This document shows, one piece after another, positions 9,029 to 16,875 of a DNA stretch of 64,000 nt (within the stretch, counting starts at the first letter, position 1; the number at the start of each line of letters is the position of its first letter). The translations under genes and the position numbers were made by a program. Where the stretch lies: the NCBI GenBank assembly GCA_003003925.1, contig PVWP01000001.1:310001-374000 (forward strand), given 5' to 3'. Source of the DNA: Aphanothece cf. minutissima CCALA 015. GTDB lineage: Bacteria > Cyanobacteriota > Cyanobacteriia > PCC-6307 > Cyanobiaceae. The notes beneath the pieces are model-generated. The model was not told where the DNA came from and did not search any database. It saw only the letters and a list, made by a program, of their open reading frames with translations.

Positions 9029-9583
9029 ATGGCCATCATCTCCACCTTCGAACTGCTTGCGAAACCCCAGCTTCCGAGCGGTATCCCAGGCCCGATCGCC
9101 AGCCTCAGCCGCAATGTGATCATCGGCTACTTCCTGACGATCTCCAATACGAGTCTCACCGATCTGCTGCTCTCCGTGGTGTTCACTGCCCGCACCAATT
9201 CCGGCTCCGGGCTGGAAGGCAGCATTTCCTTCCTTGACACGTCCGGCACCAACATTGCCGGCGCCCTCGAGCCGACGTCGACGGCCAACAAGTTCCGCTT
9301 TTCACCCCTGAGTCTGCCCGCGTCGGCCACCGCCCAGCTCCTGGTGCAACCGACACCCGACAAGGTGGAGACCCTGGATTATGAGGTCCGGGGGTACGTG
9401 GAACTCTCGCTCTCCTCGCTGTCGGGCTCCCTCACGAACATCCCCCTGCAGGTGAGCGCGGAGCAGCGCGGCACCTTCTTCGCCGATCTCAAGGGCGCCA
9501 CCCTGGCCGACAAGGCTCTGGATCAGGTGGCCTGGGCGCTGCCGGTGCCCGACGGGGGGCGCGTCCTGCTCAGCAGCACCTGA
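9029..9583 (+). CDS. Hypothetical beta-rich protein
   Basis: I do not recognise this 184-residue protein. It is rich in Ser, Thr, Leu and Val with few charged residues. It shows an alternating pattern (VIIGYFLTISNTSLTDLLLS, GSISFLDTSGTNIAG, YVELSLSSLSGSLTNIPL) that suggests a beta-sandwich. There is no cleavable signal peptide. The second half has a conserved-looking GTFFADLKGATLADKALDQ followed by WALPVPDGG. The base composition is slightly lower in GC than that of the neighbours. It stands alone: divergent from DUF1350 and convergent with phnE, from which it is separated by a hairpin. A structural or surface role is possible, but nothing in the sequence proves it. Confidence 0.55.
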   Translation: MAIISTFELLAKPQLPSGIPGPIASLSRNVIIGYFLTISNTSLTDLLLSVVFTARTNSGSGLEGSISFLDTSGTNIAGALEPTSTANKFRFSPLSLPASATAQLLVQPTPDKVETLDYEVRGYVELSLSSLSGSLTNIPLQVSAEQRGTFFADLKGATLADKALDQVAWALPVPDGGRVLLSST

Positions 9584-9592
9584 GCCGGCGCC

Positions 9593-9617
9593 GCGGGCGG
9601 CCCCTCAGGCCGCCCGC
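9593..9617. terminator. GC-rich hairpin between convergent genes
   Basis: A perfect 10-base inverted repeat, GCGGGCGGCC and GGCCGCCCGC, is separated by a 5-base loop. It sits just after the stop of the hypothetical gene and overlaps the last codons of phnE, whose stop codon lies in the loop. Its position between convergent genes fits a bidirectional transcription terminator. No U-tract follows on either side, so it is not a textbook intrinsic terminator. Confidence 0.45.
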
Positions 9618-11149
9618 AACCAGCGGCGGCGCGCCCTGTCGCTGAGGTCCTCGCCGACCAGGGTAAGCAGGGCGTAGGCGGCCACCAGCGCCAGCAGCTG
9701 GTCCCAGGCGAAGGAGCTGAGGCTCTCCAGCAGCTGGCTGCCCAGCCCGGTCGCCCCCACCAGGCCCACCACCACCGATTCCCGCAGGATCACATCGGCC
9801 CGGTAGGCGCCGTAGGCCAGGTAGGGCCGGGCCAGGGCACTGAAGCGGCCGTAGAGCAGGGCCAGCCGCGGCCCGCTGCCGCCGCAGGCCAGGGCCTCCT
9901 CGGCGGCCGGATCGGTGGCGTCGGCACTCTCCAGCAGCAGCCGGCCCAGCACACCCAGGTTATGGAAGCCCAGGGCCAGGGCGGCGGTGATCACCCCCGG
10001 CTCCAGCACGAACAGCAGCAGCAGGGCCGTCAGCGGCGGCGGCCACAGGCGCCCCAGGGCCCACAGCAGCCGCAGCCCCTGCCGCGCCCAGCCCACCGGA
10101 GCCGCCACCAGCAGCAGCAGCGGCGCGAGCCCCACCGCCAGGCTGGCCGCCAGGGCGGTGAGCAGCAGGGTGCCCCCCACCAGCCGGGGCCAGGGCAGGG
10201 CCCAGGTGGCGGCCCAGTCGCCGGCCCCCAGGCCCGGCAAGGGCTGCCAGCTGAGCAGGGCCGCCGGGTCCACCCCCAGGGCCCGGCCCACCACGACGCA
10301 GAGGGGCAGCAGGGCCACCAGGGCCATCAGCATCTCGCGGCTGCGCTCGCCCACCCCCCGCCGGGCCAGCACAAACCGGCCGGGCACCAGCCAGCGCCGC
10401 CGCAGCAGGCTGATGCCCGCTTCCAGGGCCAGCATCACCGCCAGCAGCAGCCACAGGCCGCTCCAGAGCTCATGGAACTGCAGCGACTGCAGCGTCAGCT
10501 TGAGGTCGGTGCCCAGGCCCCCGAGGCCGAACACCCCCAGCAGGGTGGCGCTGCGCAGGGCGCACTCCAGCCGGTAGCCGCCGTAGCTGAGCACCCCCGG
10601 CAGCAGGGCCGGCCCCAGGGCCGTGAGCAGGGCCGCCGGGGCCGGGGCGCCCGCCGCCCGCAGGGCCTCCAGGCCGGTGGTGGGCAGGGCATCGAGCAGG
10701 TCGGAGAGCACCCGGGCCACCAGGGCCCCGAAGGGCAGGGCGATCGCCAGCACCGCCACCGCAGGCTGCAGCCCCACCAGCTGGAGCAGCAGCAGGCCCC
10801 AGATCAGCTCATGGATCGCCCGGGGCAGGGCCAGCAGGCGGCGGATCAGTTCCGCCGGCACGCCGCTGCCCGTCAGGGTGCGCCACACGGTGCGGGAGCT
10901 GGCCGCCCCCAGCAGCAGGCCGAGCACCAGGCTGCCGGCCCAGCCGAGCAGGGCCATCCCAGCCGTCACCCCCAGCCCCTTCAGCAGCGACGTCAGCACC
11001 ACCGGATCCAGGGAGGGCGTCACCGCCGCCACCAGGAAGCCGCCGATCAGCTCCCAGCCGCCCCCGTGCACCAGCGGCGGCAGCAGGACGGCCAGGGGCA
11101 CCAGCACCAGGGCCGGCAGCAGCATCAGCAGCGGCGGCGCCGGTTTCAA
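9605..11149 (-). CDS. phnE: Phosphonate-type ABC transporter permease, fused double PhnE
   Basis: A 514-residue, very hydrophobic protein formed by two tandem permease domains. Each has an EAA-like cytoplasmic loop: the first around LEALRAAGAPAPAALLTALG followed by YGGYRLECALRSATLLG and LGGLGTDLKL; the second around EEALACGGSGPRLALLYGRF followed by YGAYRADVILRESVVVGLVG and TGLGSQL. Single-domain PhnE proteins are about 260-280 residues, so this is a duplication-fusion that would supply both membrane halves of the importer. Its start overlaps the end of phnC by four bases (ATGA), indicating coupling. The likely cargo is phosphonate, phosphite or phosphate. A PhnD-like binding protein is encoded 7 kb away rather than in this operon. 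Confidence 0.85.
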   Translation of the reverse strand: MKPAPPLLMLLPALVLVPLAVLLPPLVHGGGWELIGGFLVAAVTPSLDPVVLTSLLKGLGVTAGMALLGWAGSLVLGLLLGAASSRTVWRTLTGSGVPAELIRRLLALPRAIHELIWGLLLLQLVGLQPAVAVLAIALPFGALVARVLSDLLDALPTTGLEALRAAGAPAPAALLTALGPALLPGVLSYGGYRLECALRSATLLGVFGLGGLGTDLKLTLQSLQFHELWSGLWLLLAVMLALEAGISLLRRRWLVPGRFVLARRGVGERSREMLMALVALLPLCVVVGRALGVDPAALLSWQPLPGLGAGDWAATWALPWPRLVGGTLLLTALAASLAVGLAPLLLLVAAPVGWARQGLRLLWALGRLWPPPLTALLLLFVLEPGVITAALALGFHNLGVLGRLLLESADATDPAAEEALACGGSGPRLALLYGRFSALARPYLAYGAYRADVILRESVVVGLVGATGLGSQLLESLSSFAWDQLLALVAAYALLTLVGEDLSDRARRRWLRAA

Positions 11150-11916
11150 GGGGCCACGCCGGGCGGGGTGCCCCCGTAGAGGTCCGCCAGCAGGGCCTCG
11201 CTGACCTGCGCCACCGGCCCGTCGAACAGCACCCGGCCGTCCTTGAGGCCCACGGCCCGATCGAAACCGGCGAGCAGGTCGGGGCGGTGCAGGCTCAGCA
11301 GCAGGGCCCGGGGGGCCACGGCCTGGGCCAGCAGCAGCGCCAGCAGCTCGCCGGCCAGGCGCGGATCGAGGCTGGCCAGGGGTTCATCGGCCAGCAGCAG
11401 GGTGGGCTCCTGGCGCAGCAGCCGGGCCATCGCCACCCGCTGGCGCTGGCCGCCGGAGAGGGCCGTCACCGGCTGCTCCAGCAGGGCCGGATCCAGATCC
11501 ATCGCCCGCAGGGCCGCCGCGCAGGCGTCGGTGTCGAGCGGCAGCAGCAGGTTGAGCAAGGCCCGGGGCCAGCCCCAGCGGGCCAGGCGGGCGGCGTTGA
11601 GGTTCTGCTGGACGGTCAGCTCCTCGATCAGGCGCAGGTCCTGCCAGAGGGTGCCGATGCGCGCCTGCTGGCGCCGCCGGCCGCGGCGGGAGCGGGCGGG
11701 GGGCTGGCCCTCCCAGAGCACCGTGCCCGCCGCCGGCGGCAGCAGGCCGTTGGCCACCGCCAGCAGGGTGCTCTTGCCGGCACCGCTGGCCCCCAGCAGC
11801 GCCACCCGCTCGCCCGGGGCCAGGCTCAGGTCGACGTCCTCCAGCCGGGGCCGCCCGCGGCCGGCCACACGGACGCCCTGGAGCGCGAGCACGGCGGTGG
11901 CGGGGCCGGCGGCCAT
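11146..11916 (-). CDS. phnC: Phosphonate-type ABC transporter ATP-binding protein
   Basis: A 256-residue ABC ATPase. Walker A is GASGAGKST at residues 42-50, the Q-loop region is GTLWQDLRLIEELTVQQNLN, the signature is LSGGQRQRVAMARLL, and Walker B is LLLADEPLASLD. The 'QDLRLIEELTVQQNLNAAR' stretch resembles the PhnC subgroup, where 'FQxxNLvxrlsVxxNVL' is common. Together with the fused permease encoded downstream it would energise import of a phosphonate-like anion. It is the first gene of a two-gene operon. An ATG at 11916 gives the normal N-terminal beta-strand. Substrate specificity is inferred from family resemblance and from the permease neighbour only. Confidence 0.85.
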   Translation of the reverse strand: MAAGPATAVLALQGVRVAGRGRPRLEDVDLSLAPGERVALLGASGAGKSTLLAVANGLLPPAAGTVLWEGQPPARSRRGRRRQQARIGTLWQDLRLIEELTVQQNLNAARLARWGWPRALLNLLLPLDTDACAAALRAMDLDPALLEQPVTALSGGQRQRVAMARLLRQEPTLLLADEPLASLDPRLAGELLALLLAQAVAPRALLLSLHRPDLLAGFDRAVGLKDGRVLFDGPVAQVSEALLADLYGGTPPGVAP

Positions 11917-12063
11917 CGGGGGCGGGAAGCGCGAACGTCGGATCCAGATTGCCAGCCGTCAGGCCGGGGCCCCTGGCGCGTCTGGACGACCCCCCGTGGC
12001 TCGTCAGGCCGAAGGGAGCCCCAGCAGAATCAACCCACCCCCCGTCCTGCGCCGCGGCCCCCG

Positions 12064-12435
12064 ATGACCTCCTCCAGCGGATCCAGGCCCTCGCTCCTCG
12101 ATGGAGTCGCCAGGGTGCTCCTGTGCCTGGTGTTCCTGCACGCGGCGATCGGCAAGCTGACGGGCTTCGCCGGCGTGGCCGGGATGATCGCCGGCCGGGG
12201 CATCCCCCTGGCGCCGGTGCTGCTGGCGGCGGCCGTGGCGCTGATGGTCGTGGGATCGGTGCTGGTGATCAGCGGCTTCCGGGCACGGCTCGGGGCGATC
12301 CTGCTGCTGCTGTTCCTGGTGCCCACCACCCTGCTGTTCCACAGCGATGTGGCCGACCCCCAGGAGCGGATCCAGCTGCTGAAGAACCTCTCGATCATCG
12401 GCGGCCTGCTGCTGGTGGCCGATCGGCAGCCCTGA
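12064..12435 (+). CDS. DoxX family membrane protein
   Basis: A 123-residue protein with four hydrophobic segments. The DoxX signature lies at the N-terminus: VARVLLCLVFLHAAIGKLTGF, followed by GMIAGRGIPLAPVL. The C-terminal half has RARLGAILLLLFLVPTTLLFH and a conserved-type QERIQLLKNLSIIGGLL motif. DoxX-like proteins are small inner-membrane proteins linked in various bacteria to quinone or thiosulfate chemistry and to oxidative stress; no activity can be assigned here. The ATG at 12064 is used because the longer open frame from 11287 runs antisense through phnC and is not credible. It is followed after 49 bases by the CDF transporter on the same strand. Confidence 0.85.
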   Translation: MTSSSGSRPSLLDGVARVLLCLVFLHAAIGKLTGFAGVAGMIAGRGIPLAPVLLAAAVALMVVGSVLVISGFRARLGAILLLLFLVPTTLLFHSDVADPQERIQLLKNLSIIGGLLLVADRQP

Positions 12436-12484
12436 ACGGGCCGAACCGTGACCCCACGCGGCGCCGTGGCCAGGCTGGGCGAGC

Positions 12485-13435
12485 ATGGCCGGGCGGCCTC
12501 CTGCCCCTGCCGCCCGGTCCGATCCCATGGTCTTCGCGTCCCCCCGCTCCTACATCCTCCTGTCGGTGGCGGCGGCGGTGGCCACCATCGTGCTCAAGAC
12601 CGCGGCCTGGCGCTACACCGGCTCGGTGGGCCTGCTCTCGGATGCGATGGAATCCGGGGTGAACCTGGTGGCGGCCCTGGGGGCCTTCTGGGCCCTCAGC
12701 CTGGCGGCCAAACCGGCCGACCGCACCCATCACTACGGCCACTTCAAGGCCGAGTACTTCTCCAGCGGTCTGGAGAGCGTGCTGATCGTGCTGGCGGCCG
12801 TGGCGATCATCCACTCCGCCGTGGGGCGGCTGCAGCACCCGGAACCGCTGGAGCAGCTGGGGCTGGGCATGGCCCTCTCCCTGGTGGCGACGGTCCTCAA
12901 CGGCGTGGTGGCCTGGGTGCTGCTGCGGGCCTCCCGCCACTTCCACTCGATCACCCTGCGGGCCGACGCCCACCATCTGTTCACCGACGTCTGGACCTCC
13001 TGCGGCGTGCTGCTGGGCATCGGCCTGGTGAAGCTCACCGGCCTGACGATCCTCGACCCGATCATCGCCATCGCCGTGGCGCTCAACATCACCCTGACCG
13101 GCTGGAATCTGCTGCGGGAGACGGCCACCGGCCTGCTCGACCGCTCGCTCCCCATCGACGAGCAGGACAAGCTGGAGGCGCTGCTGGCCTCCCATGCCTC
13201 GGAGGAGATCCGCTTCCATGCCCTGCGCACCCGGGTGGCGGGGTCGCGCCGCTTCGTCGCCCTGCACGTGCTGGTGCCGGGCCGCTGGACCGTGCAGGCC
13301 GGCCATGACTTCTGCGAACGGCTGGAACAGGAGATCGCCGACGCCCTGCCCCGCAGTGATGTGCTGACCCACCTCGAGCCGATCGAGGACCCCAGGGCGT
13401 GGGACGACCAGGGGTTCCGCTGGGAGGAGGGCTGA
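12485..13435 (+). CDS. Cation diffusion facilitator transporter
   Basis: A 316-residue CDF-family protein with the usual six helices and a cytoplasmic C-terminal domain. Recognisable blocks are YTGSVGLLSDAMESGVNLVA (helix 2 with its metal-site Asp), THHYGHFKAEYFSSGLESVL, and the second site in helix 5, ADAHHLFTDVWTS (His and Asp). The C-terminal domain contains HALRTRVAGSRRFVALHVLV and HLEPIEDP. CDF proteins export divalent metals such as Zn, Mn, Fe or Co against a proton gradient. The SDAMES motif is not the standard zinc HxxxD motif of helix 2, so the metal cannot be fixed. Translation may instead start at the ATG at 12527 (MVFASPRSY). Confidence 0.88.
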   Translation: MAGRPPAPAARSDPMVFASPRSYILLSVAAAVATIVLKTAAWRYTGSVGLLSDAMESGVNLVAALGAFWALSLAAKPADRTHHYGHFKAEYFSSGLESVLIVLAAVAIIHSAVGRLQHPEPLEQLGLGMALSLVATVLNGVVAWVLLRASRHFHSITLRADAHHLFTDVWTSCGVLLGIGLVKLTGLTILDPIIAIAVALNITLTGWNLLRETATGLLDRSLPIDEQDKLEALLASHASEEIRFHALRTRVAGSRRFVALHVLVPGRWTVQAGHDFCERLEQEIADALPRSDVLTHLEPIEDPRAWDDQGFRWEEG

Positions 13436-13477
13436 GCCCCATACGATCCAGCCAGCCGTCGCAGCGCCCCCGTCCCC

Positions 13478-14143
13478 ATGGCCACCGTCCTGATCACCGG
13501 CACCAACCGCGGCATCGGCCTGGAGTACTGCCGCCAGCTCCAGGCCAGGGGCGACACGGTGGTGGCGGTCTGCCGCACCCCATCTCCCGAGCTGGAGCGC
13601 CTCGGGGTGCGCATCGAGGCGGGGATCGACCTCACCGACGCGGCCGCCATCGACGCCTTGGTGGAACGGCTCGGCGGCCTGAGCCTCGATGCCCTGATCC
13701 TCAACGCCGGCATCCTGGAGTCCACCAGCCTGGGGGCCCTCGATGCCGAAAGCCTGCGGCGACAGTTCGAGGTGAACGCCATCGCCCCCCTGCGGCTGAC
13801 GCGGGCCCTGCTGGGCCATCTGGGCGAGGGCGCCAAGGTGATCCTGATGACGAGCCGGATGGGCTCGATCGACGACAACGGTTCCGGCGGCTCCTACGGC
13901 TACCGGATGTCGAAGGTGGCGCTCAACATGGCCGGCCGGTCCCTGGCCATCGACCTGCGCCCCCGCGGCATCGCCGTGGCCCTGCTCCACCCCGGCCTGG
14001 TGAGCACCCGCATGACGGGCTTCAGTGGCCAGGGCATCAGCCCGGAGGAGTCCGTGCGCGGCCTGCTGGCCCGCATCGACGCCCTGACCCTGGAGACGAG
14101 CGGCACCTTCTGGCACGCCAACGGCCAGGTGCTGCCCTGGTAG
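13478..14143 (+). CDS. SDR family oxidoreductase
   Basis: A 221-residue classical short-chain dehydrogenase/reductase. The NAD(P)-binding motif is TGTNRGIGLEY near residue 8, the structural NAG is in LILNAGILE, and the catalytic Tyr and Lys are in YGYRMSKVALNM with an upstream Ser in MTSRMGSI. The C-terminal LLHPGLVSTRMTGF is typical of the C-factor/YciK-like subgroup, in which a Pro-Gly precedes the cofactor loop. The substrate is unknown. The gene follows the CDF transporter by 42 bases on the same strand and is convergent with the DHFR-family gene, where the base composition begins to fall. The start at ATG 13478 immediately precedes the Rossmann strand. Confidence 0.88.
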   Translation: MATVLITGTNRGIGLEYCRQLQARGDTVVAVCRTPSPELERLGVRIEAGIDLTDAAAIDALVERLGGLSLDALILNAGILESTSLGALDAESLRRQFEVNAIAPLRLTRALLGHLGEGAKVILMTSRMGSIDDNGSGGSYGYRMSKVALNMAGRSLAIDLRPRGIAVALLHPGLVSTRMTGFSGQGISPEESVRGLLARIDALTLETSGTFWHANGQVLPW

Positions 14144-14163
14144 GGGCACCCGTGAACCGGCGA

Positions 14164-14730
14164 TCAGACCGCCGCCGTCTGAGGCGGCACGTCGTAGTGG
14201 AGTTCGGCGAACGCCTCACCAAGGGCCTGCACCGATGTGAGCCTCAGGGGCGGGAAGGCGATCCGCCGGGGCAGGAGCGGCCATCCCTGGCCCAGCGTCA
14301 CGGAGGCCACCTGAATGATCAGCTCATCCAGCAGGCCGGCATCGAAGAACTGACCCGCCAGTTCGCCCCCACCGGCAATCCAGATGTTCTTGCCCTCCGC
14401 GGCGGCGACCATCTCCCGGTGCACGGGGGAGACAGCACCCTGCACGATGCGCAGATCCGCGTTGCGGACGGAGGCAAGCGTGCGGCTTGTGAAAATCCAC
14501 GTGGGCTGCTCAAAGCGCCAGGGCTTTTCCTCCGACGTTCCCGCTTTGATGTAATGATCCAGCAGCCACTGATAGGTGGCTGAACCCATGGCAATCGCCC
14601 CAACCCCAGCCAGGAAGTTCTCATAGCCTGGGCCTTCCGCTTCACCGAATTGAAGCAACCAGTCCAGGGAATGGTCCGTGGTGGCGATGAACCCATCCAG
14701 GCTGCATGCCGCGTAATACTGAGTTTTCAC
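14164..14730 (-). CDS. Dihydrofolate reductase family protein (RibD C-terminal type)
   Basis: A 188-residue protein that begins VKTQYYAACSLDGFIA, the characteristic first strand of RibD-C/DHFR-like enzymes. It continues with AIAMGSATYQWLL, PTWIFTSRTLASV, IWIAGGGELAGQFFDAGLLD and a C-terminal ELHYDV strand. The glycine-rich IAGGGELA block binds NADPH in this family. Stand-alone members reduce various pterin or flavin-precursor-like substrates; the reaction here is unknown. The domain begins at a GTG at 14730. In-frame ATGs further upstream (14838, 14805) would add an unrelated tail, so GTG is favoured although no clear ribosome-binding site precedes it. The GC content is lower than in the flanking genes. 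A pterin dehydratase gene lies next door on the opposite strand. Confidence 0.75.
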   Translation of the reverse strand: MKTQYYAACSLDGFIATTDHSLDWLLQFGEAEGPGYENFLAGVGAIAMGSATYQWLLDHYIKAGTSEEKPWRFEQPTWIFTSRTLASVRNADLRIVQGAVSPVHREMVAAAEGKNIWIAGGGELAGQFFDAGLLDELIIQVASVTLGQGWPLLPRRIAFPPLRLTSVQALGEAFAELHYDVPPQTAAV

Positions 14731-14926
14731 GGAGAGGTTGACGCAGTTGGTGATTGAGATCAACGCCGAGGTCAAGGGAGCAGGATCACATCGGCGGCCC
14801 TCCATTGAAGGCTGCTGGTTTTTGTGGGATGAGGGCAAGATACGAAGCGTCCCATGTGCCGCAGATCAGCACCTTGACTGCGCCTTCGGCAACCGGAAAA
14901 ACTCCATCAGTCGACGTCTGCCTCAC

Positions 14927-14932
14927 TAGGCT
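14927..14932 (+). promoter_or_regulatory. Candidate -10 box (TAGGCT) for the pterin dehydratase gene
   Basis: The hexamer TAGGCT lies 27 bases before the ATG of the pterin carbinolamine dehydratase gene. It is embedded in an AT-richer region and resembles -10 boxes common in picocyanobacteria. No convincing -35 element sits at the right spacing, so this is a weak prediction. Confidence 0.3.
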
Positions 14933-14958
14933 GATTCCAGTCCAACGCAATCGAACCG

Positions 14959-15300
14959 ATGATGGTGTTAGCCGACCAGGTCAACAGCTCCCCTGAGGAC
15001 ATTGGTGCCAACCTGACTCCAGATGAGATCAAGGATTCCCTGGGCTCCCTTCCGGGCTGGGATCTGGTGGATGGCCATCACTTGCACAAAGCCTGGACCT
15101 TTCAGGACTTCAGCTCAGCCCTGGACTGGGTGGGTCACGCTGGAGCCATCTGCGAGAAACAGGGCCACCACGCCGACTTCAAGTTAGGCTGGGGCTATGC
15201 GGAAGCGATCACCTACACCCACCAGTCTGAAGGACTCACCCGTGCTGATATCACTCTGGCGACAGAACTTGATTCCATCGAAGGGCCCGACATGAGCTGA
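14959..15300 (+). CDS. 4a-hydroxytetrahydrobiopterin (pterin carbinolamine) dehydratase
   Basis: A 113-residue PCD/DCoH-type protein, the usual size. After the LTPDEIKDSLGSLPGWDL N-terminal helix and strand come HHLHKAWTFQDFSSALDW and the active-site block EKQGHHADF. Then follow LGWGYAEAITYTH and GLTRADITLATELD. The paired histidines of GHHAD and the His of the ITYTH strand are the conserved catalytic residues. The enzyme dehydrates 4a-hydroxytetrahydropterins formed by aromatic amino acid hydroxylases and related enzymes. Two adjacent ATG codons open the frame at 14959. It lies in a lower-GC stretch next to a DHFR-family gene on the other strand, so a shared pterin theme is possible but unproven. 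Confidence 0.9.
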   Translation: MMVLADQVNSSPEDIGANLTPDEIKDSLGSLPGWDLVDGHHLHKAWTFQDFSSALDWVGHAGAICEKQGHHADFKLGWGYAEAITYTHQSEGLTRADITLATELDSIEGPDMS

Positions 15301-15396
15301 GGAGAACCTGCTCCTCGATATCTGCAGGCTGGGAACTTCCCATACCAAGGTGGAGTTCCTCAGTCGTGGATGCCAGGCCGCGCCGCTGATCCTGAT

Positions 15397-15723
15397 TCAG
15401 CCCATGCCGGCCTTGTCCTTGACAGTCTCGACGGCATTGCGAACCTTGGCCTCAGCCTGCTTCGCCTTGCCAGCGAGGCGATCTCCCTTGCTGCCAGTGA
15501 CCTTGCCAATCGATTCCTGAGTCTTGCCCTCCATGTCCTTCGTGCCAGCCTTGAAGCGGCCGGCAGCGGCGGCCAGGGGCACGCTGGAGGCGCTGAGGAG
15601 GGCAACTCCAGAGGCCTGAGCGGAAGCGCTCAAGGCCGGCGTGGCGATCAACACCAGCAGGCTGAAGACCAGGCCAAGGCCAGTGGCGGCCAGCTGGCGC
15701 AGCAAACGAATGTGGCGATTCAT
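15397..15723 (-). CDS. CsbD-like stress protein with N-terminal membrane anchor or signal
   Basis: A 108-residue protein with a basic then hydrophobic N-terminus (MNRHIRLLRQLAATGLGLVF, SLLVLIATPALSASAQA), which is a signal peptide or anchor. A CsbD-type domain follows: KDMEGKTQESIGKVTGSKGD, then LAGKAKQAEAKVRNAVETV and KDKAGMG. CsbD domains (residues about 60-105 here) are small, charged, helical and induced by general stress in Bacillus and many proteobacteria. Their biochemical role is unknown. An export signal makes this one periplasmic or membrane-bound. The ATG at 15723 heads the signal sequence; an upstream ATG at 15786 only adds an atypical tail. It is third in a co-directional set with DUF1328 and a second CsbD gene. 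Confidence 0.8.
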   Translation of the reverse strand: MNRHIRLLRQLAATGLGLVFSLLVLIATPALSASAQASGVALLSASSVPLAAAAGRFKAGTKDMEGKTQESIGKVTGSKGDRLAGKAKQAEAKVRNAVETVKDKAGMG

Positions 15724-15801
15724 GGCGAGAATGGAGAGGGGGAAACGAGAATGAATGGGAATGAACTGTGGCAGCTGATGCGTCATGAATGACGCAGCTC
15801 T

Positions 15802-15966
15802 TCAAATCACGTTGCGCCGCCCGGTGAGGAACGAGATCAGGGCAAGCACGAGAAACACAAGGAACAGGACCTGGGCGATGCTCGCAGCTGACCCGGCGAT
15901 ACCACTGAAGCCGAGAACGCCAGCAATGATCGCAATGACAAAAAAGGATATGGCGTAGTTAAGCAT
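15802..15966 (-). CDS. DUF1328 (YtjA-like) small membrane protein
   Basis: A 54-residue reading frame found by translating the minus strand between the two CsbD genes. It starts [20 protein letters not shown], continues [20 protein letters not shown] and ends with [11 protein letters not shown]. This is the recognisable two-helix DUF1328/YtjA pattern (FxVIAIIAxxLGFxGIAxxAxxIAkxLFxxFL), with a basic C-terminus. Members are tiny inner-membrane proteins that often accompany CsbD, BON or other stress genes. The function is unknown. The spacing of 10 bases from the upstream CsbD stop makes co-transcription likely. The family match across the full length makes this short gene well supported. Confidence 0.88.
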   Translation of the reverse strand: MLNYAISFFVIAIIAGVLGFSGIAGSAASIAQVLFLVFLVLALISFLTGRRNVI

Positions 15967-15976
15967 GACGGGGCTC

Positions 15977-16162
15977 CTAAGGTGTGTTGATCAGCTGGGC
16001 GATCTCTTGCTGACTCTTGCCAAGCTTCTTCTGCAGATGACCTAGCAGCTCCTCCTCCTGGCCCTGGGTGTAAGCCAGGTCGTCATCAGTGAGATCGGCA
16101 AACTTCTGCCTGAGCTTGCCTTTTAACTCATGCCATTCACCTTTGAACTGAAGCTTGTTCAT
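15977..16162 (-). CDS. CsbD family stress-response protein
   Basis: A 61-residue cytoplasmic CsbD-family protein. It begins [20 protein letters not shown] and continues [20 protein letters not shown], then [18 protein letters not shown]. This is the standard 'W...KGxxkxxxGkltddDl..i.G....l.G.lQ..yG.....a' pattern over its whole length, including the paired aspartates and the LQKKLG block. CsbD proteins accumulate under general or osmotic stress. It is the first gene of the minus-strand set csbD, DUF1328, secreted csbD. The ATG at 16162 yields the exact family N-terminus; the frame stays open to 16255 but the added residues do not fit. About 0.7 kb of sequence without a recognised gene lies upstream and should contain the promoter. 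Confidence 0.88.
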   Translation of the reverse strand: MNKLQFKGEWHELKGKLRQKFADLTDDDLAYTQGQEEELLGHLQKKLGKSQQEIAQLINTP

Positions 16163-16875
16163 GGCTGGGTCCGCAAGGATCTGGAAACAATGGATGGGGC
16201 ACAAGGAAGGGTCGGATTGCTGGCAGAGCAGAGCCTTTCGCTGGTCACACCCCAAGGCTCCTCTTCCTTCACTATGGGCCTCCAGCAGGTGGTTGAATGC
16301 TGTGGATGCGCCTCAAATCCACGGCATCTCCATGGTGCAATAGATTGCGCAGGCTCGGTTGTGTTGCTGGTACAACCCTGCGCCATTGAGGGATCAGCCA
16401 GCGCATAGCCTCCAGATGTCACGACCTGGTGCCGTGATGACGCCGCTGCGAGAAGAAAGCTGACCAACAATTGCGCCTCGGCAACACCAGATCAAAAGAG
16501 CAGGGTCAAACCCCGGACTTCCATCACCAGCATTGGCCTGAAGGGGACACGCGCAAGCCATCGCCGACACCAGCGTGACCAGCGTCCATCCTGTCCTTGA
16601 TGGACCGTTCAATCCGGTGCGACTCGGCATCGCCCGACGCGGCGTTCAGAAGGGAGCCACCCTGGACAACCTCCGCGATGGGGACATCGATGGTGGGCTG
16701 CAGAGCGTTCGCCATCTTCTCCACCAGAAGGGCCCAAAGCTTGCAGCCCCTACCGCCAGCTGGCCCACTGTCCCGAGAGAAGCCTGGGCCGCGCCCACCT
16801 CGCCTTCATGGACCGCATCGGCTTCCGTGTCCCCGTTGAACGTGGTGGCCCTGGTAGGGACGGCAGCGAAGGATC
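16163..16875. other. About 0.7 kb with no supported gene, possible decayed coding sequence
   Basis: Short open frames occur on both strands, but none has a recognisable domain, a family-like length and a plausible start together. On the minus strand, 16524-16724 reads a protein-like MEKMANALQPTIDVPIAEVV. A neighbouring frame upstream of it (about 16750-16850) reads TEADAVHEGEVGAAQASLG, which is also protein-like. They could be pieces of one frameshifted gene, but I could not name a family. The composition is lower in GC than the window average up to about 16500 and rises after that. The left part should hold the promoter of the csbD set. Confidence 0.4.

Noticed and set aside
9962..11179. A 405-codon plus-strand frame opposite phnE
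   Set aside because: It is dominated by Gln, Gly and Ala runs, has no domain, and lies antisense to a clear two-domain permease.
15299..15316. A 6-base hairpin (GAGGAG and CTCCTC) after the pterin dehydratase stop
   Set aside because: The stem is short, lacks a T-run and is no better than chance, so it was not called a terminator.
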